A stretch of 64,000 nt of DNA from Spirilliplanes yamanashiensis. Lineage in GTDB: Bacteria; Actinomycetota; Actinomycetes; Mycobacteriales; Micromonosporaceae. Made by a program: the position numbers and the translations under genes. A model generated the notes under the pieces. The model did not search any database and was not told the DNA's origin. It saw nothing but the letters and a program-made list of their open reading frames with translations. Shown here one piece after another: positions 31,820-39,462 of this stretch. The stretch spans positions 124,001 to 188,000 of the forward strand of contig NZ_BOOY01000032.1 of the NCBI RefSeq assembly GCF_016863475.1, written 5' to 3'. Position 1 is the stretch's first letter, and each line of letters begins with the position of its first letter.

Positions 31820-32497
31820 TCAGGCGCCGGCGGCCGGCCGGGGCAGCCGGCGCAGCCGGAGGAACTGGGTGAGGCCCTGGGCGTCCTCGTTGGCGATGAA
31901 CGCGCCGCGGGCGTTGACCAGCACCTCGTCGGCGTGCTCGATGCAGGCCCACGCGGTGTCGCCCCACGAGTCGGCGAGCTTCACGTCGGCGTCGGCGGGG
32001 CACACGGCGCCGCCGGACAGCCCGATCTGGCAGCGCTGGGCGGCGCCGCCGCGCCGGGAGACGGCCTCGGCGGCGGCGCGCAGGCCGTCGCGGGCGCCGG
32101 GCACGCCGGGCCGGCCGTCGGCCGTGGGCAGGGCGGTGGGCTGGCCGAGCATGATGCCGTGGCCGTCGGGGTCGGTGGCGCGGGCCTCGCCGCCGGGGGC
32201 GTGGTCGGGGTAGCCGAGGTGCTCGGCCGCGTAGCCGGCGCCGGTGAGGGCCGCCAGGACCGGGTCCAGCTCGGTCAGCAGCACGTAGAGGACCGCCGGG
32301 CCGGAGTCGGGCTGCGGTTCCTGGGCGCCGGTGGCCAGCATGACGGACAGCTCGCCCGACTGCAGCAGGGTCCAGGCCCAGCCGTCCCCGGTGCCCTCGG
32401 CGGCCACGCTGAAGCCGAGCAGCTGGTAGAACGCCTGCGCTCGCGCTTGATCGGCGACGTAGACCACGGGGACGACGGACCGCACCTCGGACGACAT
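31820..32497 (-). CDS. VOC-superfamily (glyoxalase-like) protein with extra C-terminal domain
   Basis: 225 residues. The first ~120 are a VOC/glyoxalase fold (VVPVVYVADQARAQAFYQLLGF, then GELSVMLATG, ATDPDGHGIMLGQ). It resembles bleomycin-resistance/glyoxalase proteins, and the metal ligands are uncertain. Beyond ~residue 135 is a second segment of ~90 residues with two Cys (RCQIGLSGGAVCPADADVKLAD) that I do not recognise. TACGGT lies 6 nt before the ATG, so it is probably leaderless. It is divergent from the RsbW-like gene (114 bp apart). Confidence 0.78.
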   Translation of the reverse strand: MSSEVRSVVPVVYVADQARAQAFYQLLGFSVAAEGTGDGWAWTLLQSGELSVMLATGAQEPQPDSGPAVLYVLLTELDPVLAALTGAGYAAEHLGYPDHAPGGEARATDPDGHGIMLGQPTALPTADGRPGVPGARDGLRAAAEAVSRRGGAAQRCQIGLSGGAVCPADADVKLADSWGDTAWACIEHADEVLVNARGAFIANEDAQGLTQFLRLRRLPRPAAGA

Positions 32498-32611
32498 GGT
32501 GGCACCGTACCGGTCGGCGGGCCGGTGCCCCGCGCCACGCCGGGGATTAGGGGGTGCCACCGGCGGGCACAACACGGGTACGGGGTTCACGGTAGGAGAG
32601 GGGCACACGCG

Positions 32612-33037
32612 ATGCGGATGTCGGTCCGGCTGAATCTGCCGCGCGAGGTGAACAGCGTGCCGGCGGTTCGCCGCCTGCTGCGCTGTGCGCTGTCGCTGCT
32701 GCACGTGGACCGTCAGGACGGCGCCGACCTGGAGATCGCGCTGACCGAGGCGTGTGCCAACGTCGTCAAGCACGCCGACGGCGCGGACAAGTTCGAGGTG
32801 CTGCTCGACGTCGCCGACGACGGCTGCGCCATCGAGGTGGTCGACCAGGGTTCCGGGTTCGACGCCGCCGCCGCGAGCGCCGCCGTCGCCGCCCCGGACC
32901 ACGACCGGGGCCGCGGGCTGTTCCTGATCCGCGCGCTGAGTGACAACGTGCGGATGGACAGCAGCCCGCGCCGCGGCAGCCTGATCCACTTCGAGAAGCG
33001 GTTCACCTCGGTGGGCGGGACCGCCCCGGCCTGCTGA
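32612..33037 (+). CDS. RsbW-like serine kinase / anti-sigma regulatory ATPase
   Basis: 141 residues, a stand-alone HATPase_c_2 domain. N-box-like ALTEACANVVKHA, G1-like EVVDQGSGFD and G2-like RGRGLFLIRALSDNV are present, with no dimerisation or receiver domain, as in RsbW/SpoIIAB-type anti-sigma factors. Ribosome-binding site GGAGAGG precedes the ATG. The next gene, 91 bp downstream, encodes a SpoIIE-type phosphatase, so the pair forms part of a partner-switching module; no STAS anti-anti-sigma gene or SigB-type sigma gene is adjacent. Confidence 0.88.
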   Translation: MRMSVRLNLPREVNSVPAVRRLLRCALSLLHVDRQDGADLEIALTEACANVVKHADGADKFEVLLDVADDGCAIEVVDQGSGFDAAAASAAVAAPDHDRGRGLFLIRALSDNVRMDSSPRRGSLIHFEKRFTSVGGTAPAC

Positions 33038-33128
33038 GGAGCACGGAGGTCTCTCCGACCGGGTCCGCGGTCGACGGCCCGGGGCGACCTATCATGCTTG
33101 CCCTACGGCAAACGTGTGAAGGAGAGGC

Positions 33129-34274
33129 ATGACCCATCCCGATGTCGGGACGCAGCTCCGGGCGGCGGCGCCGGACCGCCTGGCGGAAGCGCTGCGCGAC
33201 CACCTCCAGAAGGAGTGCGGGACCGGCCGCGTGGAGATCCTGCTCCCCGACTACCAGCTCAGCGGCCTGTGGCCCGTGCTGGGCGGGGACGCGGTGCCCG
33301 ACCGGGAGGCCGCCAACCGCTGCTTCTCCAGCCAGCAGATCGTCGCCAGCCGGCGCACCGGCGGGGAGGGCCTGCTGCACGTGCCCCTGTCGGCCTGGGG
33401 CGAGCGCGTCGGCGTGCTGGTCGTCGAGCCCGGCCCGGCCGGCCCGGAGGCGCTGCGCTCCGCCGCCGACGTGTTCGCGGTGGCGCTGAGGGCCGCCGAG
33501 AGCGTCACCGACCGGTACCGCCGGGTGCGCCGCCGGGCCCGCCTGACGATGGCTGCGGAGCTGCAGTGGGACCTGCTGCCGGGGCGCTGCCTCGGCGACG
33601 AGCGCTTCACCCTGGCCGGGCAGCTGGAGCCCGCCTACTCGGTGTGCGGCGACCACTTCGACTGGGCGCTGGAGGGCGACCGGCTCACCGTCACCGTGCT
33701 CAACGGCTTCGGCGAGGGCATGGACGCCGCCCTGCTGACCGCGGTGGCGGTCAACGCCATGCGCAACGCCCGCCGCTCCGGCGCCAACATCGTCGAGCAG
33801 GCCGAGCTGGCCTCCGAGGCGGTGTACGCCCGCTTCGGCGGCACCCGGCACGTCGCCACCCTGCTGCTGGAGGTCAACCTCGCCACCGGCGCGGTCGAGG
33901 CCGTGGACGCCGGCTCCCCCAAGGCCGTGGTGGCCCGCGACGGGCTGGTCCGGATGCTGGACCTGGAGCAGCAGCTGCCGGTCGGCATGTTCGGCGACGC
34001 CCGCTACGAGATCCAGCGGCTCGCCCTGGAGCCGGGCGACCGGATGCTGGTCATCAGCGACGGCGTGCACAACGCGACCCCGGCGGGCCGGGCCCCGTAC
34101 GGCGACGCCGCGCTCGCGGCGGCCGTCCGGCGGACCCGCCTGCAGCCCGCCGCCGATGCCATCGGCACGGTCATGCGCAGCCTGGAGGAGTACCACGCGG
34201 GCAGCGAGCCGACCGACGACGCGGTGATCGTGTGCCTCGACTGGGCCGGCCCCGCCCTGGTGTCGCGGGTGTGA
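33129..34274 (+). CDS. SpoIIE/RsbU-type PP2C phosphatase with altered metal site
   Basis: 381 residues. A GAF-like N-terminal region (~25-120) is followed by a short helical linker (RRARLTMAAELQWDLLPG) and a SpoIIE-type PP2C domain. Metal-site motifs: CGDHFD (residues 173-178, replacing the usual GGDxYD), LNGFGEGMDAALLT (191-204), where the canonical Asp of the GDVxGHG motif reads Asn192, MLVISDGV and TDDAVIV. Because one metal ligand is substituted, activity could be reduced or lost, although the other acidic residues remain. It would dephosphorylate an anti-anti-sigma factor. Good GGAGAGG ribosome-binding site. Confidence 0.87.
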   Translation: MTHPDVGTQLRAAAPDRLAEALRDHLQKECGTGRVEILLPDYQLSGLWPVLGGDAVPDREAANRCFSSQQIVASRRTGGEGLLHVPLSAWGERVGVLVVEPGPAGPEALRSAADVFAVALRAAESVTDRYRRVRRRARLTMAAELQWDLLPGRCLGDERFTLAGQLEPAYSVCGDHFDWALEGDRLTVTVLNGFGEGMDAALLTAVAVNAMRNARRSGANIVEQAELASEAVYARFGGTRHVATLLLEVNLATGAVEAVDAGSPKAVVARDGLVRMLDLEQQLPVGMFGDARYEIQRLALEPGDRMLVISDGVHNATPAGRAPYGDAALAAAVRRTRLQPAADAIGTVMRSLEEYHAGSEPTDDAVIVCLDWAGPALVSRV

Positions 34275-34343
34275 TTACGCTCCGCCACGGGGTAACGTGA
34301 TCGGCCACGATGTGCGTTGTCCGATCGGCGCGGTAAGGACGAC

Positions 34344-34805
34344 ATGGAGCGGGTCACGGACCATGCGGCGGCGGTGGAGTCGGCGGTCGAGTCACTGCTG
34401 GCGGTCCTCGACGCTGCCCGCCTCGCCCAGTCGCCGGCGGTCCCGCCGACGCAGCTGCGGGTGCTGCTGATCGTCGCGGCCGCCGAGCAGACCAACATGA
34501 ACCGGCTGGCCGAGGCGCTGGACGTGGTCCCGTCGTCGGCCAGCCGGCTGTGCGACCGCCTGGAGGCGACCGGCCTGCTGCGCCGGGTGGTCGACCCGCG
34601 CGACCGCCGCGAGGTGCGCCTGGAGCTGACGCCGGCCTCCCGCCAGCTGCTCGACGACCTGCGGGAGCGGCGCCGGCTGGCGCTGGCCGAGGTGCTCGAC
34701 CGGATGCCGCCGGGCGCCCGCCAGGACCTGGTGCGCGCGCTGCAGGCGTTCGACGCCGCCGCCCGGCGCGACGAGCCGGCCGAGCCCGGCCTGCGCACCG
34801 CCTGA
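34344..34805 (+). CDS. MarR-family transcriptional regulator
   Basis: 153 residues, winged helix: TQLRVLLIVAAAEQTNMNRLAEALDVVPSSASRLCDRLEATGLLRRVVDPRDRREVRLELT covers the HTH and the wing with the usual DxRDxR pattern. ATG at 34344 is preceded by AAGGA; a TTG nine codons upstream is less likely. It lies 69 bp after the phosphatase gene and 24 bp before an LLM oxidoreductase gene, which may be its target. Ligand unknown. Confidence 0.9.
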   Translation: MERVTDHAAAVESAVESLLAVLDAARLAQSPAVPPTQLRVLLIVAAAEQTNMNRLAEALDVVPSSASRLCDRLEATGLLRRVVDPRDRREVRLELTPASRQLLDDLRERRRLALAEVLDRMPPGARQDLVRALQAFDAAARRDEPAEPGLRTA

Positions 34806-34829
34806 TCCGCGCCGCGATACGGTCCGGCG

Positions 34830-35729
34830 ATGCGTATCGGCATCGTGATCCTGCCCGACCAGCGCTGGGCCGTGGCCCGGCGCCGCTGGCAGCTGGCGGA
34901 GCGGTACGGCTTCGACCACGCCTGGACCTACGACCACCTGGGCTGGCGCGACCTGGCCGACGGCCCGTGGTTCGACGCGGTGCCCACGCTGACGGCCGCC
35001 GCCACGGTGACGTCGCGGATCCGCCTCGGCACGTTCGTCGCGTCGCCGAACTTCCGCCACCCGGTCCACCTCACCCGCGAGGTGACGGCGCTGGACGACA
35101 TCTCCGGGGGGCGGGTCCTGCTCGGCCTGGGCGCGGGCGGCGGCGGGTTCGACGCCACGGTGCTGGGCTCCCCGGAGCCCACCCCGCGGCAGCGGGTGGA
35201 CCGCTTCGCGGAGTTCCTGGAGCTGCTCGACGAGCTGCTGCGCGGCGACCCGGTCACCCGCCGCGGCGCCTACTTCTCGGCCGTGGACGCGCGCAGCCGC
35301 CCGGGCTGCGTGCAGACGCCGCGGGTGCCGTTCGTGGTGGCGGCGAACGGGCCGCGGGCGATGCGGCTGGCGGCGCGGTTCGGCGACGGCTGGGTGACCA
35401 CCGGCGGAGCGGGGGTGTCCGCGGGTGGTCACGCCGCCGACAGCGCCGGGGCGTGGTGGGAATCGGTGGCCGCCAACGCCCGGCGGTTCGACGAGGCGCT
35501 TGCGGCGGCCGGTCGCACCGGGGCCGTCGACCGCTACCTGACGCTGGACGCGGGGCCCGTCTACTCGCTGTCGAGCGTGGCCGCGTTCACCGACGCGGTC
35601 GGCCGGGCCGCCGCGCTCGGATTCACCGACGTGGTCGTCCACTGGCCCCGGGAATCGAGCTGGTACGCCGGCGACGAGGCAATCCTGGAAAGCGTGGCGG
35701 CGCTGCTGCCGGAACTGCGCGGAACGTGA
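34830..35729 (+). CDS. LLM-class flavin/F420-dependent oxidoreductase
   Basis: 299 residues, luciferase-like fold: IGIVILPDQRWAVARRRWQLAE, FDHAWTYDHLGWRDL, RLGTFVASPNFRHPVHLTREVTALDDIS, GRVLLGLGAGGGGFDA and VVAANGPRAMRLAARFGDGWVTT. The pattern is closer to the F420 subgroup. TACGGT stands 6 nt before the ATG, so it probably has its own leaderless transcript despite lying 24 bp after the MarR gene. Substrate unknown. Confidence 0.9.
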   Translation: MRIGIVILPDQRWAVARRRWQLAERYGFDHAWTYDHLGWRDLADGPWFDAVPTLTAAATVTSRIRLGTFVASPNFRHPVHLTREVTALDDISGGRVLLGLGAGGGGFDATVLGSPEPTPRQRVDRFAEFLELLDELLRGDPVTRRGAYFSAVDARSRPGCVQTPRVPFVVAANGPRAMRLAARFGDGWVTTGGAGVSAGGHAADSAGAWWESVAANARRFDEALAAAGRTGAVDRYLTLDAGPVYSLSSVAAFTDAVGRAAALGFTDVVVHWPRESSWYAGDEAILESVAALLPELRGT

Positions 35730-35912
35730 TCGGTTCCTGATCGGACGGTGCGCGCGGCCGTCCGCCCGGGCCCGGATGTGCGCCGGATACAGAACGCGCC
35801 GCCCCCGGCCCGGGCGGCAATGCCCGGCGGGGACGGCGCGGCCGAATGCGCGATCCGGCGATCCTGGTGCGGAATGCGGACCACCCGGCGGCGCCGGGAA
35901 GTCCGCGAACGG

Positions 35913-36266
35913 TCAGCGGCCGTGGGTGGCCCGGAACGCGTCGATGACGTTCTGCGGGATGCGGCCGCGCTCGCTCACCTGGTGGCCGTTCTGCACGGCC
36001 CATTCCCGGATCGCGCGGTTCTGGTCCCGGTCGCCGCCCGCACGGCCCGTGGACGAGGCCGGACGCCCGGCGGACCGGGCCGCCGCACCCCGGCCGACCC
36101 GGGTGCCCGCCGCGATGAACGGGTCCAGCGCCTTGCGCAGCTTTCCCGCATTGGCGTCGGAGAGGTCGATCGTGTAGTTGGTTCCGTCGAGGCTGAACTC
36201 GACGGTGCGATCCGCCGGCTTTCCGTCCAGGTCGTCGATCAGAGTGGTGATTACCTGCCGCGCCAT
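35913..36266 (-). CDS. lsr2: Lsr2 nucleoid-associated silencing protein
   Basis: 117 residues. The N-terminal dimerisation domain ([46 protein letters not shown]) and C-terminal DNA-binding domain with the AT-hook-like RGR ([15 protein letters not shown]) are both intact, joined by an Ala/Gly/Arg linker. Lsr2 binds A+T-rich DNA and silences horizontally acquired and secondary-metabolism genes in actinobacteria. ATG at 36266 has AGGAG at good spacing; a GTG-type extension upstream is not needed. The upstream region is itself relatively A+T-rich and carries a 7-bp inverted repeat, consistent with autoregulation. Confidence 0.95.
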   Translation of the reverse strand: MARQVITTLIDDLDGKPADRTVEFSLDGTNYTIDLSDANAGKLRKALDPFIAAGTRVGRGAAARSAGRPASSTGRAGGDRDQNRAIREWAVQNGHQVSERGRIPQNVIDAFRATHGR

Positions 36267-36464
36267 GACAACTCCTGAAGCCATTCAACGAGAGCCGAGT
36301 CGAGTCTCCCCCGGCCAGAACGGGAGACGCAACTTTTCCCGCGGAACTTTACACAGATCGCCAGAGGGTTGTTTGTATTAGGGTCCCCGGTTCGATCCCC
36401 GTCCAGTATTCGGTACGGAAATGTGCGCGACACGCCGGGAGAAAGGGCCCGGTAGAGTCGCGGT
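36267..36464. other. A+T-richer region upstream of lsr2
   Basis: 198-bp divergent gap between lsr2 and the 143-residue gene. It holds the inverted repeat GTCTCCC-N11-GGGAGAC (36304-36328), stretches of A/T (around 36330-36380) and, near 36389-36404, a string resembling a tRNA T-loop that does not fold into a T-arm. The right end carries TAGAGT for the next gene. Confidence 0.5.
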
Positions 36465-36896
36465 GTGGCTGAACCCCCGTCCTGGGCCGAGCAGCGCCGG
36501 CAGGCCGTCGCCGGGCATGCCGCGGCGCTCGAGGCCGCCCGCGCGGCCGAGGCCGCCGAGGGCCGCGCCCTGATCGCCGACTTCGTGCGCCGCGCCGCGG
36601 CGGCCGGCCTGGAGCCGGGCCCGCTGGCCGCCCGGGCGCTCAGCGGCGGGGCGACGTACCGCACGGCGCTGCGGGGCTGGTACCTGAAGTCGAACCGGTC
36701 GGTGGCGGTGGGCGCCGACGGCGGCTACTACGTGCTGTCGGTGCCGCCGTCGCTGCGCGCGCGGCTGCGCGGCGCGGCCGTGGAGCCGTCCGACCCGCGG
36801 CTCGTGGTGGGCGCGGGCGGCGGCGACGGGGAGTCCGTACCCCTGAAGGAGTTGCTGGAGCGGCGGCTGACGCTGCCCGCCCGCTGGCCCGGGTGA
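36465..36896 (+). CDS. Conserved hypothetical protein
   Basis: 143 residues. N-terminal half is an Ala/Arg/Glu-rich helix; the middle (GATYRTALRGWYLKSNRSVAV) and C-terminal parts (VVGAGGGDGESVPLKELLERRL) look globular. No family recognised. GTG start with TAGAGT 6 nt upstream suggests a leaderless mRNA. Its stop overlaps a GTG that could also begin the DD-carboxypeptidase frame. Confidence 0.75.
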   Translation: MAEPPSWAEQRRQAVAGHAAALEAARAAEAAEGRALIADFVRRAAAAGLEPGPLAARALSGGATYRTALRGWYLKSNRSVAVGADGGYYVLSVPPSLRARLRGAAVEPSDPRLVVGAGGGDGESVPLKELLERRLTLPARWPG

Positions 36897-36940
36897 CCCG
36901 CCCCTGGGAACCGCGCCGCGCCGCCGCTAATCTGGCCCGG

Positions 36941-38263
36941 ATGACCCGACGGCTCGCGGCGACCACCGCCGCTGCGGCGCTCGCGTTCGCGCTGCCCGCA
37001 GCGACTCCCGTCCATGCCTCCGCCGCACCGGCGGTGGTACCGGCGGTGGCACCGGCGGTGGCACCGGCGGCGCCCGCACCGGCGGCCGCGCTGCGCGCCG
37101 ACGTGCCGTGCCCGCGGGTGAAGGCGAACCCGCTGCCGAGCCGGCCGCCGAAGCCGCGCCCGCCCGCCGCCGACCCGGTGCTGCGCCAGGTGGGCGGGGC
37201 CGGGCTGGACACCGACGGTCTGGTCGTGCCGGAGGGCGCGCCCGCCCCGCCGAAGCTGACGGCCGCGTCGTGGCTGGTCGCCGACCTGGACACCGGCGCG
37301 GTGCTCGGCGGCTGCGGCCCGCACGTGCGCGGCACCCCGGCGAGCGTGCAGAAGCTGCTGCTGGCCGCCACCGTCATGCCGCGGCTCGACCCGGACCGCA
37401 AGGTGACCGTCACCCGCGAGGACCTGGCGTTCGAGCCGGGCAGCTCCGCGGTCGGCCTGCTGGAGGGCGGCCGGTACACGGTGCAGACGCTGTGGCTGGG
37501 CCTGCTGCTGCAGTCCGGCAACGACGCCGCGAACGTGCTGGCCCGCCTCGGCGGCGGCGACGGCGGCCTGCCCGCCACCATCGACGCCATGAACGCCGAG
37601 GCCCGGCGGCTCGGCGCGTTCCAGACGCACGCCGTCACGCCGTCCGGGCTCGACGGGCCGGGGCAGTTCACCAGCGCCTACGACCTGGCGCTGATCGCCC
37701 GGGCGTGCTTCGCCGTCGACGGCTTCCAGGACTACGCGCTGACCCGCAACACCCAGATCCCCGCCCAGCCGCAGAAGAAGAAGGGCGGGTTCCAGATCCA
37801 GAACGAGAACAAGCTCGTCTTCAACTACCCGGGGGCGCTGGGCGGCAAGACCGGCTTCACGCAGCTCGCCCGGCACACCTACGTCGGGGCCGCGGAGCGC
37901 GACGGCCGCCGCCTGGTCGCCACCGTGCTCGGCGCGGAGGCGCGCCCGCTGCGCGGCTGGGAGCAGGGGGCGGCGCTGCTCGACTGGGGCTTCTCGCTGC
38001 CGGCCGACGCCCGCGTGGGCGAGCTGGTGCCGCCCGGCACGAACGACGAGCCGGCCACCGGCGCCACGGCGTCGGAGCCGCCGGCCGGGTCGACGCCCCT
38101 GCGGGCGCCCGCCGCGGCGTCGAGCGCCACGTCGTTCACGCTGCACCCGGCGGCCATGGCGGCCGTCGCGGCGGCGCTGGCCGCGGCCCCGCTGTCGCTG
38201 CTGCTGCTCAACCGGCGCCGCCGGTACGGCCGCCGGCCCCGGTTCCGCCGCGCGGTGCGCTGA
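36941..38263 (+). CDS. Secreted/anchored D-alanyl-D-alanine carboxypeptidase (S11, DacC-like)
   Basis: 440 residues. Signal peptide (TRRLAATTAAAALAFALPAA), Ala/Pro-rich spacer, then a low-molecular-mass penicillin-binding protein domain with the full catalytic set: SxxK at 135-138 (ASVQK), SGN at 192-194 and KTG at 303-305. A C-terminal helix (MAAVAAALAAAPLSLLLLN) followed by a dense Arg cluster anchors it to the membrane with the enzyme outside. It trims the terminal D-Ala of peptidoglycan pentapeptides. TAATCT lies 7 nt before the ATG (leaderless). It sits upstream of the exosortase operon, separated by a convergent DUF456 gene. Confidence 0.92.
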   Translation: MTRRLAATTAAAALAFALPAATPVHASAAPAVVPAVAPAVAPAAPAPAAALRADVPCPRVKANPLPSRPPKPRPPAADPVLRQVGGAGLDTDGLVVPEGAPAPPKLTAASWLVADLDTGAVLGGCGPHVRGTPASVQKLLLAATVMPRLDPDRKVTVTREDLAFEPGSSAVGLLEGGRYTVQTLWLGLLLQSGNDAANVLARLGGGDGGLPATIDAMNAEARRLGAFQTHAVTPSGLDGPGQFTSAYDLALIARACFAVDGFQDYALTRNTQIPAQPQKKKGGFQIQNENKLVFNYPGALGGKTGFTQLARHTYVGAAERDGRRLVATVLGAEARPLRGWEQGAALLDWGFSLPADARVGELVPPGTNDEPATGATASEPPAGSTPLRAPAAASSATSFTLHPAAMAAVAAALAAAPLSLLLLNRRRRYGRRPRFRRAVR

Positions 38264-38269
38264 CCGGCC

Positions 38270-38311
38270 CAGCGGGTCAGGCTCAGCGGGTCAGGCTCAG
38301 CGGGTCAGGCC
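38270..38311. repeat. Three tandem copies of a 14-bp unit between convergent genes
   Basis: CAGCGGGTCAGGCT occurs three times head to tail (the last copy ends CC). It starts just after the carboxypeptidase stop and runs into the 3' end of the DUF456 gene, whose stop codon lies inside copy three. Each unit contains a possible stop (TCA on the plus strand, TGA on the minus). Confidence 0.9.
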
Positions 38312-38805
38312 CAGAGCACCCCGGCCAGCCACAGCGCGGCGACGCCCAGCGCGGCGGTGAACTCGACCGCCATCGACAGCCCCACGGCGCCCAGCGCGCC
38401 GCGCGTCGACGGCCACGCCTGGGCGAAGCCGCCGAGCCGGGCCCGCTCGGCCAGCAGCACGCCGCCGACGAAGCCGATCGGCAGGCCGATCACCGGCACC
38501 ACGAAGAACCCGGCGACGCCGAGCAGGCCGCCCGCCGCCAGTGACCACGCCGGCACCCCGGTGCGGGTCAGCCGGCGGCCGGGCCACAGGTACTTCACCA
38601 GCACCCCCGCGCCGGCGACCAGGGTGGCCAGGATCAGCACCAGCCAGCGGCCGCCGCCCGCGTCGCCCAGCAGCGCCCATAGCAGCACCCCGCCCCAGCA
38701 CAGCAGCAGGCCGGGCAGCACGGGGATCACCACCCCGAGCACACCCACGAGGACGGCCAGGCCGCTGAGGAGCGTGACGGTCGAGCCGGTGTCGGTGAGA
38801 TCCAC
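38305..38805 (-). CDS. DUF456 family membrane protein
   Basis: 166 residues with four to five transmembrane helices and the DUF456 hallmarks VGVLGVVIPVLPGLLLCWGGVLLW and GFFVVPVIGLPIGFVGGVLLAE (glycine/proline-rich helices). Function of the family is unknown. Starts with GTG. Convergent with the carboxypeptidase gene and divergent from the exosortase operon. Confidence 0.88.
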   Translation of the reverse strand: MDLTDTGSTVTLLSGLAVLVGVLGVVIPVLPGLLLCWGGVLLWALLGDAGGGRWLVLILATLVAGAGVLVKYLWPGRRLTRTGVPAWSLAAGGLLGVAGFFVVPVIGLPIGFVGGVLLAERARLGGFAQAWPSTRGALGAVGLSMAVEFTAALGVAALWLAGVLWA

Positions 38806-38859
38806 GTCTCACAGCCTGCCCGAGCGGGGCAAGCGACGCATCGGCCGCCCCGGCAACCC

Positions 38860-38887
38860 CTCAACCGGGCCCCCGCCGGGCCGACAG
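38860..38887 (+). promoter_or_regulatory. FliA/sigma28-type promoter of the exosortase operon
   Basis: CTCA (38860-38863), 16-nt spacer, GCCGACAG (38880-38887), ending 44 nt before the first start codon of the operon. It matches the CTCA-N15/17-GCCGA pattern I recall for FliA of Actinoplanes missouriensis, and recurs at three sites in the 58.6-62.3 kb cluster. Confidence 0.6.
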
Positions 38888-38931
38888 GTGCGGGCGTACC
38901 CGACGCCGCGCATTCCCGGAGGTTCCCCGTC

Positions 38932-39462
38932 ATGGCCCGCTTCGCCCCGTCCGCCCGCCGGCGGATCGTCCGCGCCGGCCTCGCCGTGGCCGCCCTGGTG
39001 GTCGTCGCCGTCGGCGGCACGTTCCTCGCCTCCTCGCCGGCCACGGCGACGTGGACGACGTTCGAGGCGAAGGCGTCGTGCGACTGCGTCGTGAAGCAGG
39101 GCGACCGGTACAAGGCCGTGTTCGGCTACTCCAACACCTCCGACAAGATCGGCCGCTTCGAGGCCGGGCAGTACAACACCGTCAGCGGCTCGACCGGCAC
39201 CAAGGTCGTCACCCGGTTCGAGCCGGGCACCCACAAGGCCGCGTTCGCGTCCGGCTGGGTCAACAAGGACCAGGTCGTCACCTGGACGATCGGCTCGCAG
39301 CGGGTCGTCGCGAACTGGAACAAGCCCACCTGCGGCCCCTCGGTCAGCCTGCCCGCCGACGGCAACGGCTCCGGCCCGGTCATCGCGCTGGCCGCCAGCC
39401 TGCTCATCGCGGCCGGCGTCGTGCTCACCCGCCGGTTCCGCATCAAGCCGCTGGGGTCGTGA
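38932..39462 (+). CDS. Secreted protein with CTERM-like sorting signal; candidate exosortase substrate
   Basis: 176 residues. N-terminal signal peptide (residues ~10-40). A beta-rich domain (~41-134) contains the motif KAVFGYSNTSDKIGRF and FEPGTHKAAFASGWV, seen as repeats in actinobacterial secreted and wall-anchored proteins, and three Cys (50, 52, 134). The C-terminus is tripartite: SLPADGNGSG (139-148), a hydrophobic helix (~149-165) and a basic tail (RRFRIK). This layout resembles LPXTG and PEP-CTERM-type signals, but LPADG is not the classic LPXTG and no sortase gene is present, whereas an exosortase is encoded three genes downstream. GGAGG ribosome-binding site. First gene of the operon. 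Confidence 0.82.
   Translation: MARFAPSARRRIVRAGLAVAALVVVAVGGTFLASSPATATWTTFEAKASCDCVVKQGDRYKAVFGYSNTSDKIGRFEAGQYNTVSGSTGTKVVTRFEPGTHKAAFASGWVNKDQVVTWTIGSQRVVANWNKPTCGPSVSLPADGNGSGPVIALAASLLIAAGVVLTRRFRIKPLGS

Noticed and set aside
36389-36404. A string GGTTCGATCCCCGTCC that resembles a tRNA T-loop and 3' end, and hence a possible tRNA or integration-site remnant.
   Set aside because: The flanking bases do not pair into a T-stem, no acceptor stem or anticodon arm is found in the 80 bp upstream, and no integrase or element boundary is nearby.
38932-39462. Classic LPXTG sortase substrate.
   Set aside because: The pentapeptide is LPADG, the fourth residue is not Thr, and no sortase gene is in the window, whereas an exosortase is encoded in the same operon. 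It is therefore described as CTERM-like.
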